From Crotophaga sulcirostris (Eukaryota > Chordata > Aves > Cuculiformes > Crotophagidae), in the NCBI GenBank assembly GCA_013397455.1, contig VYZB01000171.1, forward strand, positions 796,255-860,254: a stretch of 64,000 nt of DNA, read 5' to 3'. Below, one piece after another: positions 50,917 through 62,150 of this stretch. The translations under genes were made by a program, and so were the position numbers. The notes beneath the pieces were generated by a model. The model saw only the letters and a list, made by a program, of their open reading frames with translations, made no database searches and had not been told where the DNA came from. Numbering within the stretch: position 1 is the stretch's first letter; each line of letters opens with the position of its first letter.

Positions 50917-50923
50917 TGTTAGC
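50031..50923 (-). CDS. KERA: KERA main coding exon (start codon to repeat 10)
   Basis: The acceptor ccccttccaag precedes 50923; ATG follows 7 bases later at 50916. The coding part is 886 nt (residues 1-295 and one base). The donor reads AAAA|GTAAGT. The ATG is chosen because it opens a clear signal peptide (MTLKVYTALLFLFLVNSVWT) and sits right after the splice site, as in other keratocan genes. Confidence 0.97.
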
Positions 50924-52243
50924 CTTGGAAGGGGAGAAAAACAGTTAGCTGTTTCTCAACAGAGCTCTATAATAGCATACTAGATTATCAAAACAGTATT
51001 ACATAGAAAATAATATTTCCTTCATAAGCAGCCAGATTCTGTTCATTATGGCATTACCTAGCATGTTAAGGAAAAATAGAACAATAATACAAGACTTATA
51101 AACAATTCAGTGCTATATGTTGAAGAACATTGTCCTGATTCTACTTGTACTTCACCCTAGCTACCAGATTAACTGGTGTTCATGCAAATGACATTTCAAA
51201 GAACCTGAAAACATGCATAATATTTCTGACATTAAATCAGTGCTTCCTATAAATTTGTTTGTTTTCCTGTACAGAGCTTTAAACTAGTTTATATAATGTA
51301 CCATCTTCAATAAAACTATCAATACAAAGATGATATAAATACTATTCTACTCAGTTCCTCCTTTTAAAATCAATCATAACCTCTTTTCTGTGTTTTCTCT
51401 CTCTGAAATTATAGTGGCATCTGGATCAGATTTTCCAAGGTCATTATTCATCACAGAAAAGTGAAAGATCAAAGAATGTTTTAACAGCTGTTTGTTGGGT
51501 ATGTTCTTTAAAAGCTTAGAGGGAATATGTTTGAGTAATCCACTCCCCTCCCTCATTCACTCTCTCATATCCAAAGTTATGAATTTCCTTCTCTAAAGCA
51601 AAGAATCAAGACAAGTGTCTGATCTAAAAATTACACAGAAAGTAAGTTCTAATCAAATTATATCATATAGAGTCATGCATCTTGCATCTGTTTTACCTAC
51701 TTAATTACTTGCTTTGTTTAGTCTCTACCACCACTAAATGATAAACAAAAACATCAAGGATAATTTACTACAACAGGAAATATTTGTGTTGCACAAAAAC
51801 AGTGCTTCACAAAGACTGTTATCTTGTTTCCTTTCTGATGAAGATTAGCAAGCATTTTGCAATTCAGGGGCAAGAGACAGGTATCTGAAACATCTGGTCA
51901 AAATTAGGAGGTTAGTTTTGGCAAAAATAATATTTAAATAAAAATTAAATTCTATTACGCACTGAAGACAATGCACAAGTAATTTTAAGAGCTCATTTAA
52001 GTTGCTTCATATGATATGTAGACATTTAAGAGTTTTCAACATTGTTATTAGCAATAACAAGTGCAGTATCCTACAGAACTTCCAGACTCAGAAACTGCTG
52101 TCTGGAAGCATTCCAAAAAAAAGACAAAAAAAGTATTTCTAAAGTATATAATCTCTAATTTACACAATTAAGTGGTACCTTCTCACTGTGTAAAAATACA
52201 TAAGCTTAATAACATTTTAAAAAAGAAATATAAAGCCATTTAC
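50924..52243. other. KERA 5' intron
   Basis: AT-rich intron of 1.3 kb between the leader exon and the start-codon exon. Nothing else was recognised. Confidence 0.55.
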
Positions 52244-52341
52244 CTTGTTAGTCAAGTTCCTGGAGCTATCTGAATCCAGTTAGAAATCCTTGTAAATTCA
52301 CAGCCTTTGGCTGCTAACCACTGTGTGTGCTTCCTGTCCTC
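52244..52341 (-). other. KERA: Probable KERA non-coding leader exon
   Basis: 98 nt bounded by an acceptor (ttaattcttag) before 52341 and a donor AACAAG|GTAAAT after 52244. It contains no ATG that would lead into a long frame. It may be an internal leader exon or part of an alternative first exon. Confidence 0.45.
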
Positions 52342-52464
52342 CTAAGAATTAATAGCGTATAAAATGGTGGCTTGAAGTACATGCTAGTATTCCCAGATGC
52401 ATTACCATACACACCTTATTAGCTATTGTTTCTAATTTTACATTGCTTCAGAGTTTGGGCTTAC

Positions 52465-52536
52465 CTCAGCTTTCCTGGATCTTCTTCTCTTTCTATTGGT
52501 CACTGCTGTTAGGCTGTAATAGCTTGAGTCAGGCTA
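52465..52536 (-). other. KERA: Probable KERA first exon
   Basis: A strong donor AGCTGAG|GTAAGC ends this segment at 52465. A TATA box at 52570-52563 predicts a start near 52536, so the left-to-right extent is estimated. It would splice over a 123-nt intron to the leader exon at 52341 or directly to 50923. Confidence 0.5.
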
Positions 52537-52562
52537 CAAGCTGTGTTCTATGAATACAGCCT

Positions 52563-52570
52563 AATATATA
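52563..52570 (-). promoter_or_regulatory. Candidate KERA TATA box
   Basis: Minus-strand TATATATT about 100 nt upstream of the strong donor at 52465. Its spacing suits the predicted first exon. Confidence 0.45.
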
Positions 52571-54430
52571 CGCATCAGTGGCTACAGCTTTTAACCCCTA
52601 AAATAACTTAGGCACCTCAGCACCTAGACAGGAAAAGAGAGGAAATCCTGACTTTAATATCAAGCAGTCACAGAGCTAAAGGCATTTGATTTTTATGTTT
52701 CAGCCATTGAGAGGAATTGGTCCTGATGAAACAGGTAACACAAAATGTAGGTTTATTCAAAATATTTTTCAAAAGATACTTTACATGCAAAGCTTGCTTA
52801 CATCATAATTCATTCTCATAATACCTGAACTGGCCACAGAGAATTAAAAACAGTGCCATCTGTTTCTACGGAAATATTTTATTTGATTTTTATCAAATGC
52901 AGATGCTGCTATGTCATTTGAAGACATAATTCTTGATTAGGAGAAGAAGATAGCAAAAGCATGTAGTAAGAATTTTTTAATAACATATTTTCATTTCTTT
53001 AGGGATTAAAGAATACCTTTTCCTTTTTGTTCAGTGAAAAATTTACATATATTTCTACTAAGTTATAATCTCCAGTGCCTCCTGCAGTGAGGTCTGTTTT
53101 TAATTATAAAAGCACCAATTAATTGTCTAGTTTTATCATTGATCTGAAGTAAACCCTTTCCAGCCAACTTCCTATCCAAGGCACAGACACATATTTCTCA
53201 CATTACGTATTTTGGAGGATTTTTGTTTTCTTTTTTAGTCCAAGCTTAGAGTAACAACTTAACATCGGAAAAACTAGCCATATTCAAAGCCAGAACAATG
53301 GCATTATTATTTTAAGGAAAAATTGATGAAAATACTGAAAAAATAAAATACATCCTTGTACCGTTTATGAATTTATATTAGTTATAAAAGTTAACTACAT
53401 AATTATTTTATTTCAATTTCATCCAGTTTATTTTATAAACAAAACATCTAACAATTTATTCCACAATTTTTAAAACTTTGCTTCCTAATCTAAGCAGGTC
53501 TCAAAAAGAAGTTTAGAAGTAGAGTAGATGAAAAAAATAAGTAAATAAAAGGAGGAAAACAACCCTTAAGTACATGGGCAGCTTCCATTGACTTCAGTAA
53601 GGATAATGTTAAATGCACCATAAAATTTGGTTCATAGGTATATGTTTGTACTACTTTGGTTTTGGTTTGGGAAAGAAATACATCCTTCCTACCAGTAATT
53701 TTTACATGGCTTAAATATGTGCTTGAAAACAAAACAAGTATTGAAGAGTTTCACTCTTCTAGAACTCCAGCCTCTTCAATAGCACTTAGAGATTATCAGG
53801 GCTTTCTTATAAACCAGGTATAAAATTGATCCCCTCATGCATACTAAACTAAATGTATCAAAAGCATAAATTAGATGGAAATAATTTATATCTATACCTA
53901 AAAATAAAGGTTCTAGCTTTCAGCAGAGGTACTAATTATAAGTACAAAAATTAAATGCAATATATTATTAACCTTTTGATTATAAGTATCACTTTAAACA
54001 CTAAGGTCGTAAAACTTTTCCTTTGACCTCCTGCAGAAGACATGGTAGCACATATTAATGATGACAAGGCTTTTCAGCTGCAGTCCACAGAAGAGAGATG
54101 TGGAGAGGTGGAGGTACAACTGTATGAAGGTTAAAATAGTTGTCTGTTCAGCTGTGAATGATTTAAGAAGGCTTCACTATGAAAAGTGTATCTAAGATGG
54201 TTGTGAAACACAGACAGTGCGATGTAAAAGTCATTTGCATTTGCGCTAAATCTTCACAGAGTAAGTAGAGAGGATGTGGAGGCACTGAGGTCTGTCCACC
54301 ATTAAAGAAGGAGCTGAGTCCTTCATGAATGGTATATGGAAGAGTTTAAAATAGTGAGTCAAATAGTGAGTCCTGAGGGTAAATATCTGTTGTGACACAT
54401 CATGCGGAGCTGAATTTAAGGCTGAATTCT
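52571..54430. other. KERA upstream / KERA-LUM intergenic, nothing recognised
   Basis: AT-rich, with short chance open frames. Regulatory sites for corneal expression may lie here but I could not assign any. Confidence 0.5.
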
Positions 54431-54661
54431 ATTAGGAAAAAATTCTTCACTGAAAGAGTGATTGGCTATTGGAATGCACTGCCCAGGGAGGTGGTGGAGT
54501 CGCCGACCCTGGAGGTGTTTAAGAGGAGATTGGATGAGGCACTCAGTGCCATGGTTTAGATGATGGGTTGGTGTTGATGTTAGTGTTACTGTTGGGTTAT
54601 AGGTTGGACTCAATGATCTCAAAGGTCCTTTCCAACCTTGTAATACTGTGATACTGTGATA
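54431..54661 (+). mobile_element. CR1 LINE fragment, extreme 3' end, plus orientation
   Basis: It starts at 'attaggaaaaaattcttcac' ([13 protein letters not shown] in translation), includes gtggtggagtcgccgaccct and ends in atactgtgatactgtgat. It is strongly 5'-truncated (about 230 bp). A short extra repeat (gatgttagtgttactgtt) sits in the 3'UTR. Confidence 0.94.
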
Positions 54662-57600
54662 CCATGTGAATTTAGCCTTTGAATTGCTAATTGTGTGCAG
54701 ATGTTTATTATGTTATCACAGAAATCACTGGCAGAGGGACTTGGTGGTTACCTTGTGACGGGCGGTAGGACTATTTGTATGAACTACTGCTTAGCCAGGG
54801 AGAGGCAGGGCGCAGCCTGCACTTTGTGGATTTGAGGGTCAAGTATTTGATCCTATCAAACACGTACACTGCCACTCCATTCAAAGGTGAGGTTCTTCAC
54901 TAGGAGAAGAAAACAGCAAAAGCATTTGCTAAGATTTTCTCAATAACATTAATTTTCATTTCTTCTGATGCAAACAAAAAATTGAAAAAAATTAAAAGAA
55001 ATGTCCTCAAAATCAGGAAGAAAAGGTGTGATGACTATAATGTGTATTCTTGCATGCACGCAAAAGTTTTGGAAAGATCTCTGCAGGAACAAGTGATTGC
55101 TTGGGTGCCCAAGCAGCCTTTGCAGAAAGGCCTACTTTCCATGAAACCTTCAAGATTACGCACAAGTTCTCCTTCATGCATTTGTTTTGTTCAGTTCTCC
55201 ATCATCTGGTGTTACTATTTATTATTTAAAGGGTGCAGTATATGGCGATAAAGTTTTACAGACTAATAAAAGACCATGGCCAAGATTTTAAAAAATGACT
55301 AATGGTTTGGGAGGCTTTTTACTTTGAGTATCCAACTTGAGACACTTTCCAGACCCTTATTTTCGTAAGAAGGGGCTAAGAAGTTTGTATTAATGACGTC
55401 ATTTTTAACTTGTGAAGCTGAGCAATGAAAGGCAAATATCAGTGACTAACAGAAACTGCTCCTGAGACAATGAGCAATCTCCCAAAAGTAGCAGTATGTA
55501 AGGTATTTGCATGACAATAAAAGGAAGTGGAAAAAAAAATACAGTAGGAATACTGTGAATGCCCACTAAGTGAATTTTTGAGACCTTTTAAAAGATAACT
55601 GTTAGGGGTATTCTAGTTTGTGGAAGGTGTCTCAAGCTATTAGAGGGTTTTTTCTCCATGTGTCTCCTGGTAATCCACATTGTTAATCAATCTAATAAGA
55701 AAATATTTATTAAAAAAAAATCTAAAATTGAGGAGCACCAGCAACTGCAGAGGATGGTAACAGCTCCTCCAGCAGAGTGGTGTGTGTGCTTGAGACAGCC
55801 CACAAGCTTGAGAAAGACTAGAAGGGCTAAAAAGATAGACTAGAAAGACTCCTTGGGAGGAGATATGGACAGCTAGCAATGCTGTAAGAGCTGCAGTTCT
55901 CTTTCAGTATCGAAGTTGTTGAATGTGAAAAAAATGTATTGCTTTCTTTCAGTAATGCCTGCCATATGTCTCAGATTTAATAGGAAGCAAGGTCTGTTAA
56001 ACATCAAGCATATGTATAGTTCATCACCAGCAAACCCAGGGGTATGCTGGAAACAGAGCTAATTCACCAGCCTTGTGGATTGTTCCATTTAGAAAAGGCT
56101 GCAATCCATTGTGCCCAATTTGAGTACTACTTTACTAAAATGCTAGGTGTCTTGCTTCAAAGGACAACCAATTTGTCTGAAATATGCTCTTAAATTCTCT
56201 TCATGATGACTAGAGAAAAGTTGATGTTTCAAAACCTGAAGAAGAAAACTCAGTTTATAACTGTACTGTTAGTTCCAGCCAGGCATAGAGATCACTTAAC
56301 ACAGGTGTTTATGTTTAATGAGGGCTCAGTCTACCTCTTTCACTTCTGAAGACAGGTATGTAGTGGAGATCTCTCTTTCTTGCTTGTCTTGCTGTTTGAA
56401 ATAGACAGTAGGAGGCTTTGAATTTTTCTTAGTCAGAAACACAAAACGTCTGTTTCCAAAAAGTCCCCTGATCACTAGACAGGGGTCAATTAATAGTATC
56501 TGTTACTCCTTTTAAAAACAAGCCACAAAAAGTCGGCAAGACCAAAGAGTCTAAAATAAAGTAGATGTGTGAGCCCTTCAGGCTAGCCCAAGGAGCAGTG
56601 CAGATAGATCAAAGGGGCCAGCACAGTTGTTCCAGACACAGTTTCTACAAACACATTTTAATCTATATAATTCCTGGTGAAAAATAAAACCGAAACATCC
56701 TTAGGAACTCTACATCTCTCCTAGAAGCCTAGAATTGCCTGACTAGACCTCTCAGTGTGAGAAATTGCATCTCTTATATAAATAGACATTTCTGTGCATA
56801 CTCAGGCAGCTAAAATATAGGGAGTTTACCTGGGGACATTTTAGGTTCAATTAAGAGACATTGCTTAAAAGAATGATGGAAAACAGTGGGGATGGCTTAA
56901 TTTGTGAAATATAAATGTTACCTGACTCCTCATTTATATAGGATTTAGGAAGATGAGAACCTATTCTAAAAGTCCAGCAGCAAAATTAAATTCTAGTAGT
57001 TTACTTCCTCTATACCTTCACTCTCTTGTAAAAGGCACAGTGAGAACTGAGTAGCTTGGGTTAATGAAATCCTTGCTGAGCAATACATTTCAGAATAAAA
57101 TAACTATGGAAAAGGGCTTGGCTTTTATGAGAAATAAAGTGTTTTTCTGAATATGATTCATTAAGGATCTTTTTGGCTGTTTGCTCCCTTTCTTTCTCTA
57201 TTTTGAGCTCTTTACCACAGTGACACCATAAAGATTCCATGACACAATGCCAAGATCTGGTATTTACCTTGACTAGCGAGGTTTAGTTTACCTACTATGT
57301 AAATGTGGCTGCCAATAACTTACTTTAATTTGTTTTCATGCCTTCAACAATTTTCACACTGAAACAAATTTATTCAACTCGAGGACCTGATTTTTAAAAT
57401 TCTAGATGTACAACCATGTATGCTAAATATATTTTAAAGTAAATATCTAATAAGTAATTAGGTATTTATTATATATATATTAAAAAAAAAGTTATTATTA
57501 ACTTAAAACATGAATTAGTCCTCCAATGTCCGTTCTGTACATCTACAGTTTTGAAAAGTAAGCCATCATTGATAATATATTCTAAGATAGCATAAAGATA

Positions 57601-60367
57601 GTGAAAAAAGGCTGTGAGGCGTTAGTGTTACCTTTGTTCTCTTATTTTTTTCAGTTGTTAAAGAAGTTCAAAAATATTTGAAATTATTTTCATTTTAGAG
57701 TCCCACAATAGGATAAGAAGCTTAGACTTATAGAAAGGTCTATCCTCTAAAATAAATGACAAGGGTTTCATGGAAAAGCACTCCCGCAACTTCATGAAAA
57801 AAATGTTTGAGTCCCCTTATAATAAAGCTCTGTTATAGTAATTCAGCCAGATGAGAAAATCAAGGCTTGGGTGCTTGCTTAAATTTTAAAATGAAAAAAC
57901 AAATGGCATAAGCTATATGAAAGTTTAGCCCTTATTTTATTTTCCATCAAGTGTAGTATTTTTTGATCTAACTTTTAATGCAGATATCTTTGGGAAAAAC
58001 TGAGACATTAAAATATGCAAACTTTTTTTCTTAAACTGTCATATTGGTCATAATTCTTGAGAATTGGCATTTCCTAAAGCATTCAAGTTTCCTTCCAGAC
58101 TTCTGAGTTGAAGCTAGAATCTCACTCACCACGAATACTCAAGCCACTAGTTATCTTTTCTGATGGAACATGCTGGTTACTATAAATGAAAGTCCTCAAC
58201 ACCCAGTGCTTTGGTACCAACTGACACCACGTTTTTCTTTGACGAGAGCTCTGGAACTCAGCTCCAGGGAGTATTTTTGCTTCCATCCCTATCCATGCAC
58301 CATGCAGCACTGCAGAGGTCCTAAACAGTCATCGTTGTGTTCCAGGATTGCCTGCTCTTATCTTAGATGATTCCCCACTCATCAGAGCAGCTACTGTGAA
58401 TCCCAGATGTAAATGCTTAGTTTCTTTCTGCACTGTGTATAAGATAAACCTCATCTCAGGGCTGGTTTTCATTAGCAGCAATATACCTGTCATCCTTTTG
58501 AATTTAAGACAGGAATCAAAACACTGCAGGGGGTGACTTTTCTTACCCAAACTTAAGATTCTGAATAAAAACATCTCATTTTTACACATGGAATCACAAA
58601 TTCTTCTTGAAAATAATGCAACATTTCACATAATTAAGAGAATTCATTAGTCTTACTCTTTGTTTATTTATTTGGCAGAAAAATGGTCATAATGGTGAAG
58701 TCTAAATGTGGAGTTCAGGAAACATTTGCTTATCTAGTTTGGAAACCTGTCTACAGAGTAAGATGGATGGCAAATAAGAATGATGAGACAGTGAAAAGCT
58801 GATGAAAACAGGAATTTTGAAAGACAGCACTTGGCTTTGTTTATCTTGAGGACTGCTTATTATTAAAATTGCTTATAAGGTAAGAAATTACTGAAGACTT
58901 CCAGTACTTCTGTCTGAAGTCTTATTCATGTTTCAACAAAACATTAGCTTCAATAGAAACATATTTTTACAGATATTATTCAATATCTTCCAGAGTGTCT
59001 TTGTAAGTTTTGAAATACATGTTCTAGTCAGGTTGATCAGATAACACTGCTGTCTTGCACATTTTACTCCATGTTAGGAGTAAAGGGATACAGATGAAAA
59101 CGCTCGTTTGCACAGTGTGGTTGTTCATATAGTTAAATCTAACAGCCCATTCTCTTCGCAGGTCCAAAACCTACACATTAACTGAGACATCTCCATAGCC
59201 AGAAACCCTTGTGCTAACTGAGCAACACAGGAACTGATTGAGCTCCAGTAGGAAAGATAATAGGGTCAGCATCCTCCATACTAGCATGGAACTCCTGGCA
59301 TGGAAGCACTCCAGGTCAGTGATACAGTAGTGTCTTTCTCTGCTGAGTGCTGGTGCATCAACCTCAGCAAGGAGTCCATCTATCTAGAATGTTTAGGGTC
59401 CACACAAGTTATCAAACTTAGGACAACTTAAAAGTACCCAAATTGAAATCAGCAGGGTAAAGTCTTTATGTGACTCAGAGAGCACAGCCTTGAGTAATTC
59501 AGTCTCACCCCTGAACTAGTTCCAGTCGGGAACGTCCGGCGGGTCAACTCTCAGAGAGGACTGGTGAGATCATTCTTGTGTTTTCAGCATGTGAAGATAT
59601 GGAGAAAATTATTTCCTGTCTTGCCTGCAACCACAGATTTATCTCAAAAACTGCAGAGTATAGCATGATCAAAAGTGCTCAGTCTCTTTTAAGGTTGTTT
59701 TGCCTTGCATAATGAAGCTGTCTTTGCCCAGGCACTTGAACCTGACATTTCTATATTCAAGATAAATGCCCTAAAATACAGATTTAGCACTCTGTTTCTG
59801 TGTGAACTAATGTCAAACTCTTTAGACTAAGTAGAAAAGGTTTAATAGATATTTACCGATGAAAGCTATATAGCTTACTGATTAAATTATTTTCTTACAG
59901 GCTGAGTCTTTTGTCCAATACCTAAAATTGCAAAAAACTTTACAACCAAAATGTGCCCCGTGAGCACTCTGTCCATTGGGATGTCAGGTTGTAAGACTAC
60001 TTCTCTTATTTTGTGTAGATTTCTAAACATATTTGCCAGTGCTGTCCCACATGGGAGAGTTAGTGGAACAGATCTCTGACTTCACTGCCAGCACTCTGTA
60101 TCTCACAAGTGTCAAAATGGGAACAGATTTACACAAGCCAGCTGCAGACATCTGGGCATTGAAAGAACCTTTCCACAGTTTTTACCTAGAGAATCTATAT
60201 CCACACGTTAGCTGAGTTATAGTTTTGTGAGTATCATGGGAGTCTAAATTATGGACTGGAACCTGAAACAATAAATCTTCTACGTGAATTTAATGCAAAA
60301 CTCTTTAGCTGTAGAACTGATTATTAAAAGTAATATTTTCCCCATTGGTTACCAGTATTCTTAGAAC
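54662..60367. other. KERA-LUM intergenic, no recognised gene
   Basis: 5.7 kb of AT-rich sequence. Open frames are short. A small CpG-rich patch lies at 59519-59546. No LUM exon (its CX3CXCX9C cluster or LRLDGN motif) was found on the minus strand. Confidence 0.5.
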
Positions 60368-60440
60368 CACAGATTCACAGAAATTATAAATAAGTTTGAA
60401 GGAACATCTGAAGGTCATTTAGTTTAATCTCCTTCTAAAA
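60368..60440 (-). mobile_element. Old CR1 3'-end remnant beside a younger CR1
   Basis: The block gattcacagaaattataaa followed by gaaggaacatctgaaggtca resembles a decayed reversed CR1 tail and 3'UTR. It abuts the start of the next, clearer CR1. The match is weak. Confidence 0.5.
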
Positions 60441-62150
60441 ATCATAGAATGCCAGGTTGGAAAAGACCCCAGTTATCATCTGGTCCAACCTTTCTTAAAA
60501 ACATGGTCTAGACAAGGTGGCTAGTACCCTGTCCTGCTGAATGTTAGAAGTGTCCAATGCTGGGGAATCCACCACTTCCCTGGGGAGATTATTCCAATGG
60601 CTGAGTGTTCTTATTGTGAAAAATTTTCCTCTTGTGTCCAATCAGAATCTCCCCAGGAGTAACTGGTACCCATTACCCCTCATTTTTTCCATGTGAGTCT
60701 TTGTGAAAAGGGAGTCTCCGTCTTCTTTGTAGGTACACTATTAATATTGGAACATGGTGATAAGATGTGCTCTAAACCTTCTTTTCTCAAGACTGAACAA
60801 ACCTGTCTCAGTTTTTCCTCACGTGACAGGATTCTCTGTCCTTTTATCATCTTTATGGCCCTTCTCTGGACTCTCTGCAGCCTGTCCACATCTCTTTAGT
60901 ATAGAGAGCACAAAAACTCAATATAGTATTGCACGTGTGGCCTAAGAAGCACTGGGCAGAGTGGAATAATGCCTTCTTTATCTCTGCTGGTGGTGCCCTT
61001 GTTGACATAGAACAACATCCTGTTGGCTTTCTTTGCTGCTGCAGCACACTGTTCACTCATATTGAGCTTGTTGTCCACCAGAACCCCAAGGACCCTTTCC
61101 ACAGAGCTTTTCCCCAGCCAGGTAAGTTTCAGCCTCTGCTGCACTCCTGGATTATGTTTTGACAGATGCAAGACCTTACACTTGTCCTTGTTGAACTTCA
61201 TGGGGTTCTTGTTAGCCCATTCTTTCAGCCTATCCAGGTCTTCCTGTATCGTGGCTCTCCCTTCCAAAGTGTCCTCTTCCCCACTCAATTTGGTATCATC
61301 AGCAAACTTCACCAAGGTACACTGGATCCCATCATCCAGATCATTTATGAAGATAGTGAATAGTGTTGGGCCCAATATCAGTCCCTGGGGGGACTCCACT
61401 TATGACAGGTTGTCAGTTTGAAAGAGAGCTATTTACCAGCACTCTCTGGGTACAGCCTTTCAGCCAGTTCCCCACCCACTGCATAGAACACTTTTACTGG
61501 ATCATATCGGTTTCTCTAGGAGGAAAAAAACCTTGGAGAAATCGGGTAGACAATATCCACCACTTGCCCCACATAAACTGAGCCAGTTACTTTGTTACAG
61601 AGGTTAGTCAGGTTAGTCAAGCACAATTTGCCCTTAGTGAATCTCTCCAGATTTTCCCAATCATGTGCTTCATTTGACTCATGCAAGCCCCCAAGAGGAT
61701 TTGTTCTATAAATTTCCATAAATTTCTCAGGGACTGAAGTAAGAGTAAGAGCCTACAATTTCCTGGATTCTCCTTTAGGTCTTTCTTGTAGATGGGAGTG
61801 ACATTAGTCTTTTTCCAGTCTTCTGGGACATCCCCCAGTCTTTTAAAGATGATGGAGAACAGCCTCATGATGATGACAGCCAGTTCTCTTAGCACCCTGG
61901 GGTGGATATTGTCAGGGCCCATTGATTTCTAGGGGTCAACCTCCTGTGACAGTTTGCATACTAACTCTTTCTTCGCTGATGGTGGGTCTGTGTTGTCATC
62001 AATATGGATTTTAATTCCCTAGACCTGGGGACTAACAATGCTGGTAAAGGCAGAAGTGAAGATAATGTTAAGAATATCTGCCTTTTCAGCTCTGTTGAAG
62101 ACTAATTCACCTCTCCTGTTTAACAGTGGGCCAATATTTTCCTTCTATTC
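60441..62150 (-). mobile_element. CR1 LINE, longest copy: most of reverse transcriptase plus 3' end, minus orientation
   Basis: From the reversed tail (atcatagaatgccaggttgg) upward. Read on the minus strand, pieces of the CR1 RT appear in order: KENIGPLLNRRGELVFNRAE (about 62150-62090), MGPDNIHPRVLRELA (from 61922), DWKKTNVTPIYKKDLKENPG, then after frame breaks GLILGPTLFTIFINDLDDGI (61384 on), [20 protein letters not shown] with the FADD active site, and SEQCAAAAKKANRMLFYVNK. At least two frame shifts or stops disable it. The endonuclease domain is absent (5' truncation). The subfamily differs from the atactgtgat-tailed copies. Confidence 0.95.

Noticed and set aside
59519..59546. tRNA T-arm-like hairpin (gttcc...ggaac)
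   Set aside because: The loop is 5 rather than 7 bases and no matching D-arm, anticodon arm or acceptor stem surrounds it.
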